Source: Legionella sp. PC997 (GTDB lineage Bacteria; Pseudomonadota; Gammaproteobacteria; Legionellales; Legionellaceae). Taken from it: a stretch of DNA of 64,000 nucleotides. The position numbers and the translations under genes are program-made. Shown here piece by piece: positions 43,721-55,077 of the stretch. Below the pieces are notes generated by a model. The model was not told the origin of the DNA, searched no databases, and saw nothing but the letters and a program-made list of their open reading frames with translations. The stretch spans positions 605,001 through 669,000 of the forward strand of contig NZ_CP059576.1 in the NCBI RefSeq assembly GCF_014109825.1. Direction: 5' to 3'. How positions within the stretch are numbered: the stretch's first letter is position 1; the number at the start of each line of letters is the position of its first letter.

Positions 43721-45376
43721 TTATAGTGAGAAGCAGCTCCGGGCTGTTTTTCGCTCTAAATTAGGGCTGCCACGGTGCTCTTCATTCGAGCTTTCATCAA
43801 AAAATCTTAGGCCCGCTTGTTTACCTTTAGAATTATTTGATTTGGAGGATTGTTCGGAGGGTGGAGTTAGAGGGTTGTTTTGAAGTGATTGAGAAATAGG
43901 GCTTTGATTCATTTTTTTTATCAATGATTGTTCCATCTGTGAAGGATTTCGAGACGATTCTTTCCTATGAAAAACGGTTGGCCAAGTAAAAGCGACGGAT
44001 ACGAATACTAATATGATTGGAGACAAGATTGCCATGGTAATGGTTAAGGCAAGTTTTGCCCCTATGGCCTCACCCAGTGTTTCCCCAACATGAATTCCGC
44101 TTCGGATTCCACCGGCTACAGAATACGCAAGGGAATCACCAATCAAAGCTAATAATTTGAGCATATTGAGGGCTCCATATTTTATCTTTTCTGCTTTTGT
44201 TTGGCCTTCTTCCAGGGGTTGATATATTGATTCAAATTTCTCTTTAAGGTCGACATAGGTTTTCGGGTTAAAAACTTTATAAACTTGTGAAAAAGTATTA
44301 ACAACCATGGTTGTCGAAGTACATATCATGGCAATCATATGTGCTAACAAGGTATTAGAGTTCGCCCCTATCGCATTAAAAAGCTTATTAACTCCGGATA
44401 CCGTAGTAAACCAGGTTAGTGTTGCATAAACAGCTAAAAAAATCGTACTCACAACTCCTAATAAGACACATCGCAACAGACCATAGGGTTTTTGGTAATC
44501 TTCAATAAAAAGATTTTTGAATTTTGTATAATTTTCACGTATCCCTACAGCTTGAAACGAATAGAAAGAAACCGCTGCAATAAGAGATAGTCCAATCGTA
44601 ACTGCCAAAACCAGAGGGTTAGAAGCCATCATACCTGCCCCTAAAAAAGTGAGCAGTCCTACGAGACCAGCATATCCGGAAATGCCCGCAGAAATACAGG
44701 CTAATAAGGTTACGATACCAAAAAATAATTTCTGACCTCTATCCAATACCGTTTTTTCTTTAATATTTTCTTCAAGAATCTTAAAGGTTTTTTGCTTTTG
44801 AGGTTGAAAGCCAGCACTATCAAGCATGGCTTGGCCACGGCTTAATAAACACACGATGCCGTTACAAAAAGACAAAACTATCGCCAAAGCGAGGCTCAAC
44901 CCAAAGGGGGCTCCTAAAGTACTTAATAATCCCAGGCAAAACACCATACAAAGTGCCATGGAAGTAACGACTTTACCGGTGACTAATGGCACTCCCTTTA
45001 ACAGTCTATTTCTATTTTGAGTGGGAGTTCTTGCAAATTCCTGGCCATTGCTAGAGTAGGTTGCGATTTGTAAGACTTCTTGCTTGGATAGTCTTTTTCC
45101 ACCTGAAAGTATTTCCCCCCACTTAAAGGTGAGGAAACTCCAAAAATGGTGATAAAACGGACGCTCCAGAAGATCGGTTATTCGCAGATCGCCATTTAAA
45201 ATAGCTTTTTGGACTTGTTGCGATTCTTTTTCGGTAAATTGATATTGGTTGAACGAAGTAATAATCCAGTCTTTTTGCGTATTGAATTTTCTCTTTAAAA
45301 CCATTAGGACATCAGGACGTTTATAATTAACAAAACTGGATGGCTCTTGTTTTAATAAACTTATTATTTCTTTCAT
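43721..45376 (-). CDS. Polytopic membrane protein with CaaX-like C-terminus, putative effector
   Basis: 551 aa. About eight hydrophobic segments occur in pairs between residues 125 and 465 (e.g. VVTSMALCMVFCLGLLSTLG, GLVGLLTFLGAGMM, LVLAVTIGLSLIAAVSFYSF). Both ends are hydrophilic; the last 80 residues are Ser/Asn/Pro-rich. No signal peptide. The last four residues are C-F-S-L. A C-terminal CxxL could be a geranylgeranylation signal if the protein reaches a host cytosol, as used by some Legionella effectors, but Ser at the third position is unusual and chance is possible. No family recognised. It is followed by a hairpin of the recurrent family. Confidence 0.65.
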   Translation of the reverse strand: MKEIISLLKQEPSSFVNYKRPDVLMVLKRKFNTQKDWIITSFNQYQFTEKESQQVQKAILNGDLRITDLLERPFYHHFWSFLTFKWGEILSGGKRLSKQEVLQIATYSSNGQEFARTPTQNRNRLLKGVPLVTGKVVTSMALCMVFCLGLLSTLGAPFGLSLALAIVLSFCNGIVCLLSRGQAMLDSAGFQPQKQKTFKILEENIKEKTVLDRGQKLFFGIVTLLACISAGISGYAGLVGLLTFLGAGMMASNPLVLAVTIGLSLIAAVSFYSFQAVGIRENYTKFKNLFIEDYQKPYGLLRCVLLGVVSTIFLAVYATLTWFTTVSGVNKLFNAIGANSNTLLAHMIAMICTSTTMVVNTFSQVYKVFNPKTYVDLKEKFESIYQPLEEGQTKAEKIKYGALNMLKLLALIGDSLAYSVAGGIRSGIHVGETLGEAIGAKLALTITMAILSPIILVFVSVAFTWPTVFHRKESSRNPSQMEQSLIKKMNQSPISQSLQNNPLTPPSEQSSKSNNSKGKQAGLRFFDESSNEEHRGSPNLERKTARSCFSL

Positions 45377-45495
45377 TACGACAAATCCCTTGAATGCAAA
45401 TCGTGTAGCTTATTTATAATTTCACAAGAATTCCATTTAAATTTTTAATTAGTTATTAATAGATATGAGCTGCTATCATTTTAATTAGAAATGAT

Positions 45496-45524
45496 TTGAC
45501 ATACTTTGTGAGTTACATTCTAAT
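45496..45524 (+). promoter_or_regulatory. Promoter of the organophosphate transporter gene
   Basis: TTGACA (45496-45501), 17-bp spacer, TCTAAT (45519-45524), 30 bp before the start at 45555. A near-consensus sigma-70 promoter; no operator repeat is evident. Confidence 0.65.
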
Positions 45525-45554
45525 CTTATTTTTTTATCATGATGATGGATAATC

Positions 45555-46922
45555 ATGGCATTTGTGAATTTTTTAAAACCAGCTCCATATCTTGATGAAA
45601 TTCAGGATAAAACCGTTGTTAAACAGCAATATCGTTATTGGCGTATCCGCACCTTTTATGCCATGTATCTAGGATATGTTTTGTTTTATTTTACGCGAAA
45701 AAGTTTTATCTTCGCGATGCCTGCGTTGCAAAGCACCCTAGGAATGACCAAAACTGAACTCGGAATGATCGCTAGCATTTTGAGCTTAAGTTATGGCATC
45801 AGCAAATTTTTGAGTGGAATTCTGGGCGATAAGTCAAATCCCCGTTACTTAATGGCGATTGGACTAATTTTGACAGGTGTTTTTAATATTTTGTTTGGTT
45901 TGTCTTCCACTTGGTGGTTATTTGCAATCTTTTGGGGATTGAATGGTTGGTTTCAAGGCTGGGGATGGCCAGGATGTACTAAATTATTAACGCATTGGTA
46001 TTCACAATCAGAACGTGGTCGTTGGTGGAGCATTTGGAATACATCACATAACGTGGGGGGTGCATTAATTCCCTTGATTGTTGCGATGTGCGCGCAATAT
46101 TTCGGTTGGCGTTCAGCCATGTTTGTGCCGGGAGTAATCTGCATTTTTGGAGGCGTTTTTTTAATCAATCGTTTAAGGGATACCCCGCAATCGCTGGGTT
46201 TACCTGCGATAGAGCAATATAATAACGATTTTTCTGGTTCAACAAATCACCACCCAGAAAAAACAGAATTCTCAGTTAAAGAAATTCTTTGGAATTATGT
46301 ATTAAGCAACCCATATATTTGGATTCTTTCTATTTCTTACTTGTTTATTTATGTGGTTCGAACGGCCATTAATGATTGGAGCATGCTGTACTTAACCGAA
46401 GCGAAGGATTATTCATTAATCACAGCAGGTAGTTGTGTCATATGGTTTGAGGTAGGTGGTTTTTTTGGAAGTCTGGCCGCGGGCTGGCTGTCGGATAAAA
46501 TATTTCAAGGTAAACGCAATCCGATAAATGTGCTCTTTACCGCAGGTGTATTTGTCACTTTGTTGCTCTTTACATTCACTCGAGGATATACACCATTTCT
46601 CGATTCATTGTTTCTTTTTTTCTTTGGTTTTTTTATCTTTGGACCACAAATGATGATTGGTATGGCATGTGCGGAGTTAGCACACAAAAAAGCAGCGGCA
46701 ACCGCAACTGGCTTTGCCGGATTTTTTGCTTATTGTTTAGGTGCTGTTCTGGCTGGTGCTCCTTTGGGTGCAATTATCAAAAATTACGGCTGGGATAATT
46801 TCTTTCTCACGCTGTTAATTTGTTGCTTGATTCCATTATTTTTGATGTTGCCACTCTGGCATGTGAAAGCCAATACAAGAGAGGGTAAATCAGAATTTTC
46901 AGGCAATTCTGAATTTGCTTAG
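45555..46922 (+). CDS. MFS organophosphate:phosphate antiporter (UhpC/GlpT type)
   Basis: 455 aa with 12 transmembrane helices. The N-terminal YWRIRTFYAMYLGYVLFYF, TRKSF, and GWGWPGCTKLLTHWYSQSERGRWWSIWNTSHNVGG are signatures of the OPA family (GlpT, UhpT, PgtP, UhpC). These exchange glycerol-3-phosphate, hexose phosphates or phosphoglycerate for phosphate across the inner membrane; UhpC is a sensor version. No two-component genes are adjacent, so it is probably a transporter of host-derived sugar phosphates. The substrate cannot be resolved. Driven by the promoter at 45496. Confidence 0.9.
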   Translation: MAFVNFLKPAPYLDEIQDKTVVKQQYRYWRIRTFYAMYLGYVLFYFTRKSFIFAMPALQSTLGMTKTELGMIASILSLSYGISKFLSGILGDKSNPRYLMAIGLILTGVFNILFGLSSTWWLFAIFWGLNGWFQGWGWPGCTKLLTHWYSQSERGRWWSIWNTSHNVGGALIPLIVAMCAQYFGWRSAMFVPGVICIFGGVFLINRLRDTPQSLGLPAIEQYNNDFSGSTNHHPEKTEFSVKEILWNYVLSNPYIWILSISYLFIYVVRTAINDWSMLYLTEAKDYSLITAGSCVIWFEVGGFFGSLAAGWLSDKIFQGKRNPINVLFTAGVFVTLLLFTFTRGYTPFLDSLFLFFFGFFIFGPQMMIGMACAELAHKKAAATATGFAGFFAYCLGAVLAGAPLGAIIKNYGWDNFFLTLLICCLIPLFLMLPLWHVKANTREGKSEFSGNSEFA

Positions 46923-47102
46923 TTTGCGTAGAATGAGTAGCCCTCTATCAAAAGGGGTAACGCACTGCTATATGTTCTTGTTTTACAAAAATGAGGATAT
47001 TAGTGAGCTGCGAATTCAATTATGTAAAGAATAGGAAAAAAGTTTCAGAGATGTTATACAAAAGCTCTGGACTATCCTGACATAATCATGTGTAGGTGAT
47101 AT

Positions 47103-47474
47103 TTATTTACATTCAACAATATATCTTCCTACAAGCTGAGAAATAAATATAGCTAAATAAGCTTGGCCACAGAAGGCTTCCATCCAAGACAGGCATTGCA
47201 TAATAGGGCCTGTAGCTACCACATCGCCAAATCCCACAGTAGTTAATGTGATGAACGAATAATAAATTGCTCGGGTCTCAGCATGGGGCTCCAAACCTGA
47301 TATCGATTGAGGGACCAGTTCATAAATAAGCAAGTATAAATAGGCAAAGGTTAATCCAATAAAAAGATAAGCAGAGAGGGAACCAAATAAGGTTGTGATA
47401 CTAATCTCTAATTTAATAGAAATATTGATTTGAAGTACTGAACTCCCATATTTCGCTTCGCTAATTCGGGCTCC
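47103..47474 (-). pseudogene. 5'-truncated potassium-channel (Ion_trans_2) remnant
   Basis: The frame contains the selectivity filter TLTTVGFGDV with its pore helix and the following membrane segment. A preceding segment (GSLSAYLFIGLTFAYLYLLIYE) makes a two-helix pore unit. The frame is open from 47474 but has no ATG or GTG start; the only candidate is TTG at 47333, after the first helix. The stop TAG at 47475-47477 lies 40 bp from the end of the next gene. So the N-terminal part typical of bacterial ion channels is missing, and this is most likely a gene remnant. Confidence 0.65.
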
Positions 47475-47521
47475 CTATTTGAACCTGACCTATAATGCTA
47501 AATTACCCTGGTTGTTCTAGA

Positions 47522-49006
47522 TTATGTTTCAAGACCGCTGAAAGCTTGCTCTTGGGAAAGGCGACAATCCCGTTCAAATTGTTCTATGGCTTGCAACGTT
47601 TTCGTTTCTAATACTTTAGCCGTCCTAATAATCTCTTGTCTTATATCTATTAATGAGGTGATGCGGGTCTCTTTTCCTATTTTCAAAAGAGTTGATGAGA
47701 GACGATTTAATTCACTTAGGGGAGTGTGCAAGCTAATTTCCAAAATTTGTTTTTTTAGTTCGCGATGCGTATTACTTATGGTTCTAATCTCTTGTAATAA
47801 ACGACAATATGTTTCAAAAAATTTAAGCTTCAACATGCCGTTTTCGAGAATCAATATGTGGGTTTGATAAGTTTCTGGGGCGTAAAAACGCATGCTTTCT
47901 AAGGTGCTGCGTGCTGCTGGGAATAAACCGTTATAAGTGCATCGGAATAAAAGTGCCAAATCGCAGTTCAGTGCTTTGAAAACACACTGGTATACTTCAT
48001 CAATTGTTCCACAAAATGCCGGGTCATCTGAATTTAAAGAAATCATTTCTTCTTTAAATAAAGCTTGGAATTGAGTATGGGCTTGTAAATCTGGAATGGA
48101 TTTCGGAAAAAATGCAACATCACTTAAAGGACATATTTCAAGAGTCATCCCCGAAGTTTTAAGTGTTTTTTTGAGCTGGGGATAATCTGCAATATTTCTA
48201 CCATGGGCAAACCAATCCAAATAATTTCTTGCAACTTCGATGGTACGTTCAGGGGACTCCGGCTCCACATGGGCAGTAAGAAAATACCAGGGATTGCCCA
48301 TTTTTTGTCTAAAATGATTGAGTGATTCAAAAAATTCAAAAAAATTATCCAATGGAAAACCATCTTCTGATCCGGCAAGGCCTATAGTTGTTATCATAGG
48401 ATTAGGATATTGTTGAATCATGTCCCATATTTTTTGAAATTCTTCTGAATTTATATGTCGTTCTTGATAATAGCGTAACCTCAATGTAGTGGTGTCACCA
48501 AAATCCTTGATACCTCGGGCAAGACCCCGATTATAGGCTTGGTTAAATTCAAGGAAAGTCATTTGTTCTTTACATTGAATCCAAGAAATTCCTGGCAAAG
48601 CGAAGATGACACGATGTTCATAACAGTGTTTATAAAATGCATAAATAATGTCTTCAATATCTTGCGGCGTTTGCAAAATATTTGAAATACGTCGAAAGTC
48701 TTTGATAAATTGATCAAGATTATCCGAACCAGTAAATTTCCATTGCTGAGTTTGGTCGTCGACCAAGTCATCGGGAAAAGGGATATTATTGCGGGCTGCT
48801 ATTATTTTGGCTAATTTGGTATCGATCAAAATGCCCGCTTCAGCGTGAACATGCAAATCTGTTTTTGGCATTTTTTGAATAAGCAGGGTATTTATATCAA
48901 TCCCTTCATCACATAAGGTCTGTAAATGATCCAAATCTTCTGAACTGAGCAAAGGTAATGAAATTGAAAATTCAGAGCGGGTTACTTTAAAAAATCGTTC
49001 TTGCAT
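47522..49006 (-). CDS. Adenosine deaminase-like metallohydrolase with C-terminal extension
   Basis: 494 aa from the ATG at 49006, which has AGAGGATGAT; the frame extends 24 codons upstream without a site. Zinc ligands of the ADA fold are present: H52-V-H54 in KTDLHVHAEA, H246 in LTAHVEPES, and D327 in SLNSDDPAF; H268 in AHGRN matches the catalytic His. The usual HAGE Glu motif reads HVEPE, so the proton-shuttle Glu is shifted. This points to an ADA-like enzyme of altered substrate (adenosine, AMP or a related purine). The last 120 residues are helical and outside the normal fold of about 340 residues (LEISLHTPLSELNRLSSTLLK). No signal peptide. Confidence 0.83.
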   Translation of the reverse strand: MQERFFKVTRSEFSISLPLLSSEDLDHLQTLCDEGIDINTLLIQKMPKTDLHVHAEAGILIDTKLAKIIAARNNIPFPDDLVDDQTQQWKFTGSDNLDQFIKDFRRISNILQTPQDIEDIIYAFYKHCYEHRVIFALPGISWIQCKEQMTFLEFNQAYNRGLARGIKDFGDTTTLRLRYYQERHINSEEFQKIWDMIQQYPNPMITTIGLAGSEDGFPLDNFFEFFESLNHFRQKMGNPWYFLTAHVEPESPERTIEVARNYLDWFAHGRNIADYPQLKKTLKTSGMTLEICPLSDVAFFPKSIPDLQAHTQFQALFKEEMISLNSDDPAFCGTIDEVYQCVFKALNCDLALLFRCTYNGLFPAARSTLESMRFYAPETYQTHILILENGMLKLKFFETYCRLLQEIRTISNTHRELKKQILEISLHTPLSELNRLSSTLLKIGKETRITSLIDIRQEIIRTAKVLETKTLQAIEQFERDCRLSQEQAFSGLET

Positions 49007-49297
49007 ATCATCCTCTTTAAAATATGAGCCATATCCATTCTTGCTGGATATGTTCCCACAGCAACTTATTGTTTTCAAATGAAAAAATATTTAGATTACC
49101 TTTTTCAGCGGATAATTTAGTTTGCTGACTGCATGTAAACATGATCAGCTATGAAATTGGTTGTTTGTAACAGTATATTAAGATAAAGACGTCCTTGTTT
49201 CTCGTTAATTTTAATGTTTAAATTCTTAATGGCCTGATTAAAAACCGTAACGACAGTCTTTGGTCGGGATTATATTTTTTTTCAGGGAGGAAGAACT

Positions 49298-49807
49298 ATG
49301 TCCAATATTATATTTAAAGCAACGCTGATTGGTTTGCTTAGCCTAGGATCTATAGGTATAACATTTGCTGCAGATGAAACCATGAAGGCCGAAAAGCCAA
49401 CACTGTTTACCCCAAAGGATATGCAATGGAGCGAGGGTCCGAATTCAATACCAAAAGGTGCAAAGATTTCTGTATTAGAAGGTGATCTATCTAAAGAAGG
49501 GCCTTTTACAATTCGAATAATGTTGCCAGCTAATTACACTATTTCTCCCCACACTCATCCTGGAATTGAACATGTAACTGTAATTTCTGGGGAATTTAAT
49601 ATTGGTATGGGAGACAAATTAGATAAAAACATTGCAACAAAATTACCTACTGGGAGTTTCGCTTTTATGGATCCTCAAATGCATCATTATGCATTTACTC
49701 GAGGTAAAACTGTTATTCAATTGCATGGTATTGGACCTTGGGATATTATTTATATTAATCCAAAAGACGATCCAAGAAATAGCAATAAAACCCATGAAAC
49801 TATGTAA
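49298..49807 (+). CDS. Exported cupin-domain protein
   Basis: 169 aa with a signal peptide ending TFA (residue 24) and GGGAGGAAG before the ATG. The cupin motif 1 reads PHTHPGIEHVTVISGEF (H85, H87, E91), and motif 2 includes PQMHHYAF, giving a 3-His/1-Glu metal site in the periplasm. Such small exported cupins often bind a transition metal; a dioxygenase, isomerase or binding role cannot be told apart. Divergent from the adenosine deaminase-like gene. Confidence 0.82.
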   Translation: MSNIIFKATLIGLLSLGSIGITFAADETMKAEKPTLFTPKDMQWSEGPNSIPKGAKISVLEGDLSKEGPFTIRIMLPANYTISPHTHPGIEHVTVISGEFNIGMGDKLDKNIATKLPTGSFAFMDPQMHHYAFTRGKTVIQLHGIGPWDIIYINPKDDPRNSNKTHETM

Positions 49808-50029
49808 TTTATTAGAAACTGTAGGAACAAGCTCCATTGCCTCTTGCTCCTCAAAGTTCTTTCATTTTGCCTCAAGGATAACATGCACATATGGGCTTCA
49901 GACAACACACCTAAAAAACGGACCCACATTACCTCATTGAGCAAGGGGCTTTTTCAAGAGGAAGAGAGTGTGACAGGGGGAGATTTTCTTGTTTTCCAGG
50001 TAATGGGGTTATAAACTAGGAAGAGATTC

Positions 50030-50518
50030 TTAAAGTTCTTCCTGGTGTATACAAGTTAATTTAATCGGATTGCCCACAAACGCTCTTGGAGATGTATTGC
50101 TACGAGGATCCGCCCCATCGTAAAGTGCTATATACTGAGCACGATACCCGTGTGTAGTTTTTGTATATTTAACCGTTTCTGGTAGCGCATAAAAATATCC
50201 CATAAAAAGTTCACCATTTTCAGTAGGTTCAACAAAATAAATGGTAAATACTTTTTTATTTAGCGCTTCAACTATGTAGAGGTCTCCATATTTCTCTCTC
50301 TTTGAGCAGTATATATCACTACATTTATCCACATAACGCAGTACATGATCATTTATTTTTATTTTTAAATCATAGCCTTCACCTCGGGGATAACCTGAAA
50401 TGACCATATGTTCGGATAAAGATTTACAATCAAGATTAAGTTGTGGGACACCTGCAAGGAGAGGTACAGAATAGTTTACTAAAATTAAATTAACTAAAAT
50501 AATAATTAATTTTCTCAC
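50030..50518 (-). CDS. Small exported protein of unknown function
   Basis: 162 aa from a GTG at 50518 with GGAG eight bases upstream; another GTG three codons earlier is possible. N-terminal hydrophobic segment (KLIIILVNLILVNYSVPLLAG) is a likely signal peptide. The mature part has four Cys (LDCKSL, DKCSDIYCSK, LTCIHQ) suited to disulfides. Beta-rich. No family recognised. It follows the zinc-ribbon/TM2 gene by 45 bp on the same strand, so the two may be co-transcribed. Confidence 0.55.
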   Translation of the reverse strand: MRKLIIILVNLILVNYSVPLLAGVPQLNLDCKSLSEHMVISGYPRGEGYDLKIKINDHVLRYVDKCSDIYCSKREKYGDLYIVEALNKKVFTIYFVEPTENGELFMGYFYALPETVKYTKTTHGYRAQYIALYDGADPRSNTSPRAFVGNPIKLTCIHQEEL

Positions 50519-50563
50519 AATGTACACTCCATTATTTATGGTTTTTGCAGTGCTCTCGTTAAG

Positions 50564-51871
50564 TTAGTCAATAATCCATGATTCATACATGGCCTTAGCA
50601 ATAGGGAGATTTATATCATATTGATCTGAAGGGGCAGTATACGCCCAAGTATAAAAAGCCAATTCATCATCTCTGGAAATGATAAATTCCAGTTGTTTAA
50701 ACGTTTTACCCTTAAAAGTATAAGTAAAAACAAGGTATTCCCCATGAAATCTCTTGGGATTTTTAGGTAACTCTCCCTCACCTTGAGACAAAATTTTCGC
50801 ATTAGATGCTTTCGTGGAAAGTTGTGTTTTTAAATCATCCACTATTTCTTTGATACTTGAATACTTACCTCCGGATTTTTTTGAAAGTATGGTTTGAATA
50901 TTAACATTAACATGATAAGCAGCGGTTCCTTTTTTACCCATGAACACAATAGTCCCCTTTGAAGGAGAGACATAGGACCAATCGTCAGGATATCTGATTG
51001 AATATTTATTGCCCTTAGCTTCAAATAACTTGGGTAAAGAATTTTCTTGAGATGGTGTAGTACTGGGGGGCTCACTAGTTTTATTATTTATCATTATCGC
51101 TGCACCAGTAGGAACCACCTTAATATTTAAGATTTTCCAAGTATCATCTTCTTTTATTAAGCGATATTCGATTGGTGTTTTAGCACCATCTTTTGCAGTT
51201 AAAGTTCCCTTCACAAATCCTAAATTATTCTCAATTTCTCTTGTGTTAAAAAAATAGCTTTCATTATTTTTTATTGAGGGATATTGGTCTAAAAATTTTT
51301 TGAAATCATTTATAGAGGTGGTTTTTTGAAAATCTTTCGATGTATATGAGTACGCTTTTTCAATATTGCCAGATTGTAGAGCATTCAGCTGATGCTCAAT
51401 GGTATAAACCAGCCCACTAGTAAAGTAAAATACGAGTGCCAATACCATAAGTACATACAATAGCAACCATGCTAAAACTGTACTAATCACTATTATTGCT
51501 GTTTTGAATGGTGAAGAGTTTTGGGTTAACTCCAATAAACCTCCTTGCTTGTCTTCAAACTTGTTAGTCACAATAAGAATCAAATCAACCAAAACCCAAA
51601 TACCAAACCCACCTATTGTAACGAGCATTAATAATCCAGTGCCTATTTTACCGACATATAACCTGTGTGCACCCAACACTCCTAAAAAAAAGTTGAGGAG
51701 AAGTGCTGTGGTTGCTGATTTTGGGCTTATATGTTTAGACAATTGAATTGTTTCTTTTGGAGCTTGATCGTGTGATAAATTAGACTCATTTTTCGCACCA
51801 CATTTACTACAAAATTGATCAACTGATTCAAGAGGGTTTCTGCATTGTTTACAAAAACTAGCACCGTCCAT
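50564..51871 (-). CDS. Zinc-ribbon and TM2-domain membrane protein
   Basis: 435 aa from the ATG at 51871, which has AAGGA; a GTG 12 codons upstream is the alternative. Order of parts: a zinc ribbon with C7-x2-C10 and C21-x2-C24 (SFCKQC, DQFCSKCGAK), a TM2 domain (about 54-103, with LNFFLGVLGAHRLYVGK and a second helix ending DLILIVTNK), a third membrane helix (about 124-151), a DUF4864-like region (about 165-260), and a C-terminal beta-rich domain reminiscent of PsbP-like folds (NKYSIRYPDDWSYVS...). It is an inner-membrane protein with a cytoplasmic zinc ribbon. Function unknown. A small exported-protein gene follows. Confidence 0.75.
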   Translation of the reverse strand: MDGASFCKQCRNPLESVDQFCSKCGAKNESNLSHDQAPKETIQLSKHISPKSATTALLLNFFLGVLGAHRLYVGKIGTGLLMLVTIGGFGIWVLVDLILIVTNKFEDKQGGLLELTQNSSPFKTAIIVISTVLAWLLLYVLMVLALVFYFTSGLVYTIEHQLNALQSGNIEKAYSYTSKDFQKTTSINDFKKFLDQYPSIKNNESYFFNTREIENNLGFVKGTLTAKDGAKTPIEYRLIKEDDTWKILNIKVVPTGAAIMINNKTSEPPSTTPSQENSLPKLFEAKGNKYSIRYPDDWSYVSPSKGTIVFMGKKGTAAYHVNVNIQTILSKKSGGKYSSIKEIVDDLKTQLSTKASNAKILSQGEGELPKNPKRFHGEYLVFTYTFKGKTFKQLEFIISRDDELAFYTWAYTAPSDQYDINLPIAKAMYESWIID

Positions 51872-52204
51872 GATTTTCCTTTTTGGACACCTACTCGGCC
51901 ATGACACCGAAAAATATAAGCATCACATTTGTTTTATTAAATTAATATGCATTATTTTTATAATAGGCTAAAAAACGATAATATCAACGCAAATAGATCG
52001 TAAGAGGCAAAGCGATTTCTTCTTTTGTGTTTTCTGACTTTTCGGGTATTTGTTTATTATAAATTCCTAAAAAATGCATTGCGTCACTCATAGTCAGCTT
52101 TTCATAGGGTGACTAATTGATTCATTGATATACGAGTACTCTATTCTACCTAGAAAAGAGTACTTGTATATTTCCAGACATGATTAAATCGTGGCACTAC
52201 TATA
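51872..52204. other. Gap between katG and the zinc-ribbon/TM2 gene
   Basis: About 330 bp with no gene. It holds the katG hairpin at 52128-52171 and the leader of the downstream gene. Confidence 0.4.
52128..52171 (-). terminator. Long hairpin 3' of katG
   Basis: 15-bp stem ATATACGAGTACTCT/AGAGTACTTGTATAT with a single G-T pair and a 14-base loop, 34 bp beyond the katG stop. Strong and AT-rich, without a distinct U-tract; probable terminator or mRNA stabiliser. Confidence 0.6.
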
Positions 52205-54382
<2,178 letters not shown>

Positions 54383-54829
54383 TTAATTTAAATTTGAACC
54401 TATAGCTTAACAGGATGGTCTGAGCAATCGAAGCAGGTCTTATTAAATATCTATAAAAATCGAGAGCCGGATTATGAATTACCGTAATATAAACGCAGTA
54501 TGATTTCTAATTATCTTGATGGTCGAAGAGGATCCAATTTGGGCGAAATCATACCGTATAGACTTCAAAAGCAAGTGTGTTGGATAAGCTAGTTCACTAA
54601 TGATGCTTTACACTCAATCGAACATTTCTTATCAGGAGAAACCATTGGTAACTATTACCCGCGGAGTTGATTGCAAACGAGGTCGCACACATGTCATCCA
54701 GTTGTGATTTAAAATCGAAACCATCACCTTGCAAGTTAGCAAAACAGACAATATCCAAATATCAATTATTAAGGGAGTTTTATGCCAAAGAAGTGAAAGG
54801 GCGACATCAAATTTAAGAATGCTGGAGTT

Positions 54830-55046
54830 GGTTGCATCATCGTTGTTTTGTCTTTAGGCCAGTATTATAAGTTTGGGTATTTACTTCACAAAAGGTTTGG
54901 GGTAAAGGATATGCATCAGATGCGTGATGTTTCTTATAGGGTTGGCCAAGGAGAACACTCGAACAAATTATATTATTGCATTTGCTAGGGTCGAACATGT
55001 TGGTTCAGTTCTGGTTATACCAAAATGTGGCATGTTGTCTTTATAG
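54830..55046 (+). pseudogene. Decayed RimJ/RimL-type GNAT acetyltransferase
   Basis: Three successive frames encode pieces of one GNAT protein. They are LGQYYKFGYLLHKRF (from about 54854), KVWGKGYASDA (54892-54924, containing motif A, then TGA), and ENTRTNYIIAFARVEHVGSVLV...PKCGM to a stop at 55046. Two frameshifts and at least one in-frame stop separate them. The rest of the 54371-55077 gap holds only the katG leader and AT-rich sequence. The intact GNAT genes that follow make this a GNAT-rich patch. Confidence 0.75.
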
Positions 55047-55077
55047 AATTAGAAATATTTAGCTTATAGAGAACACA

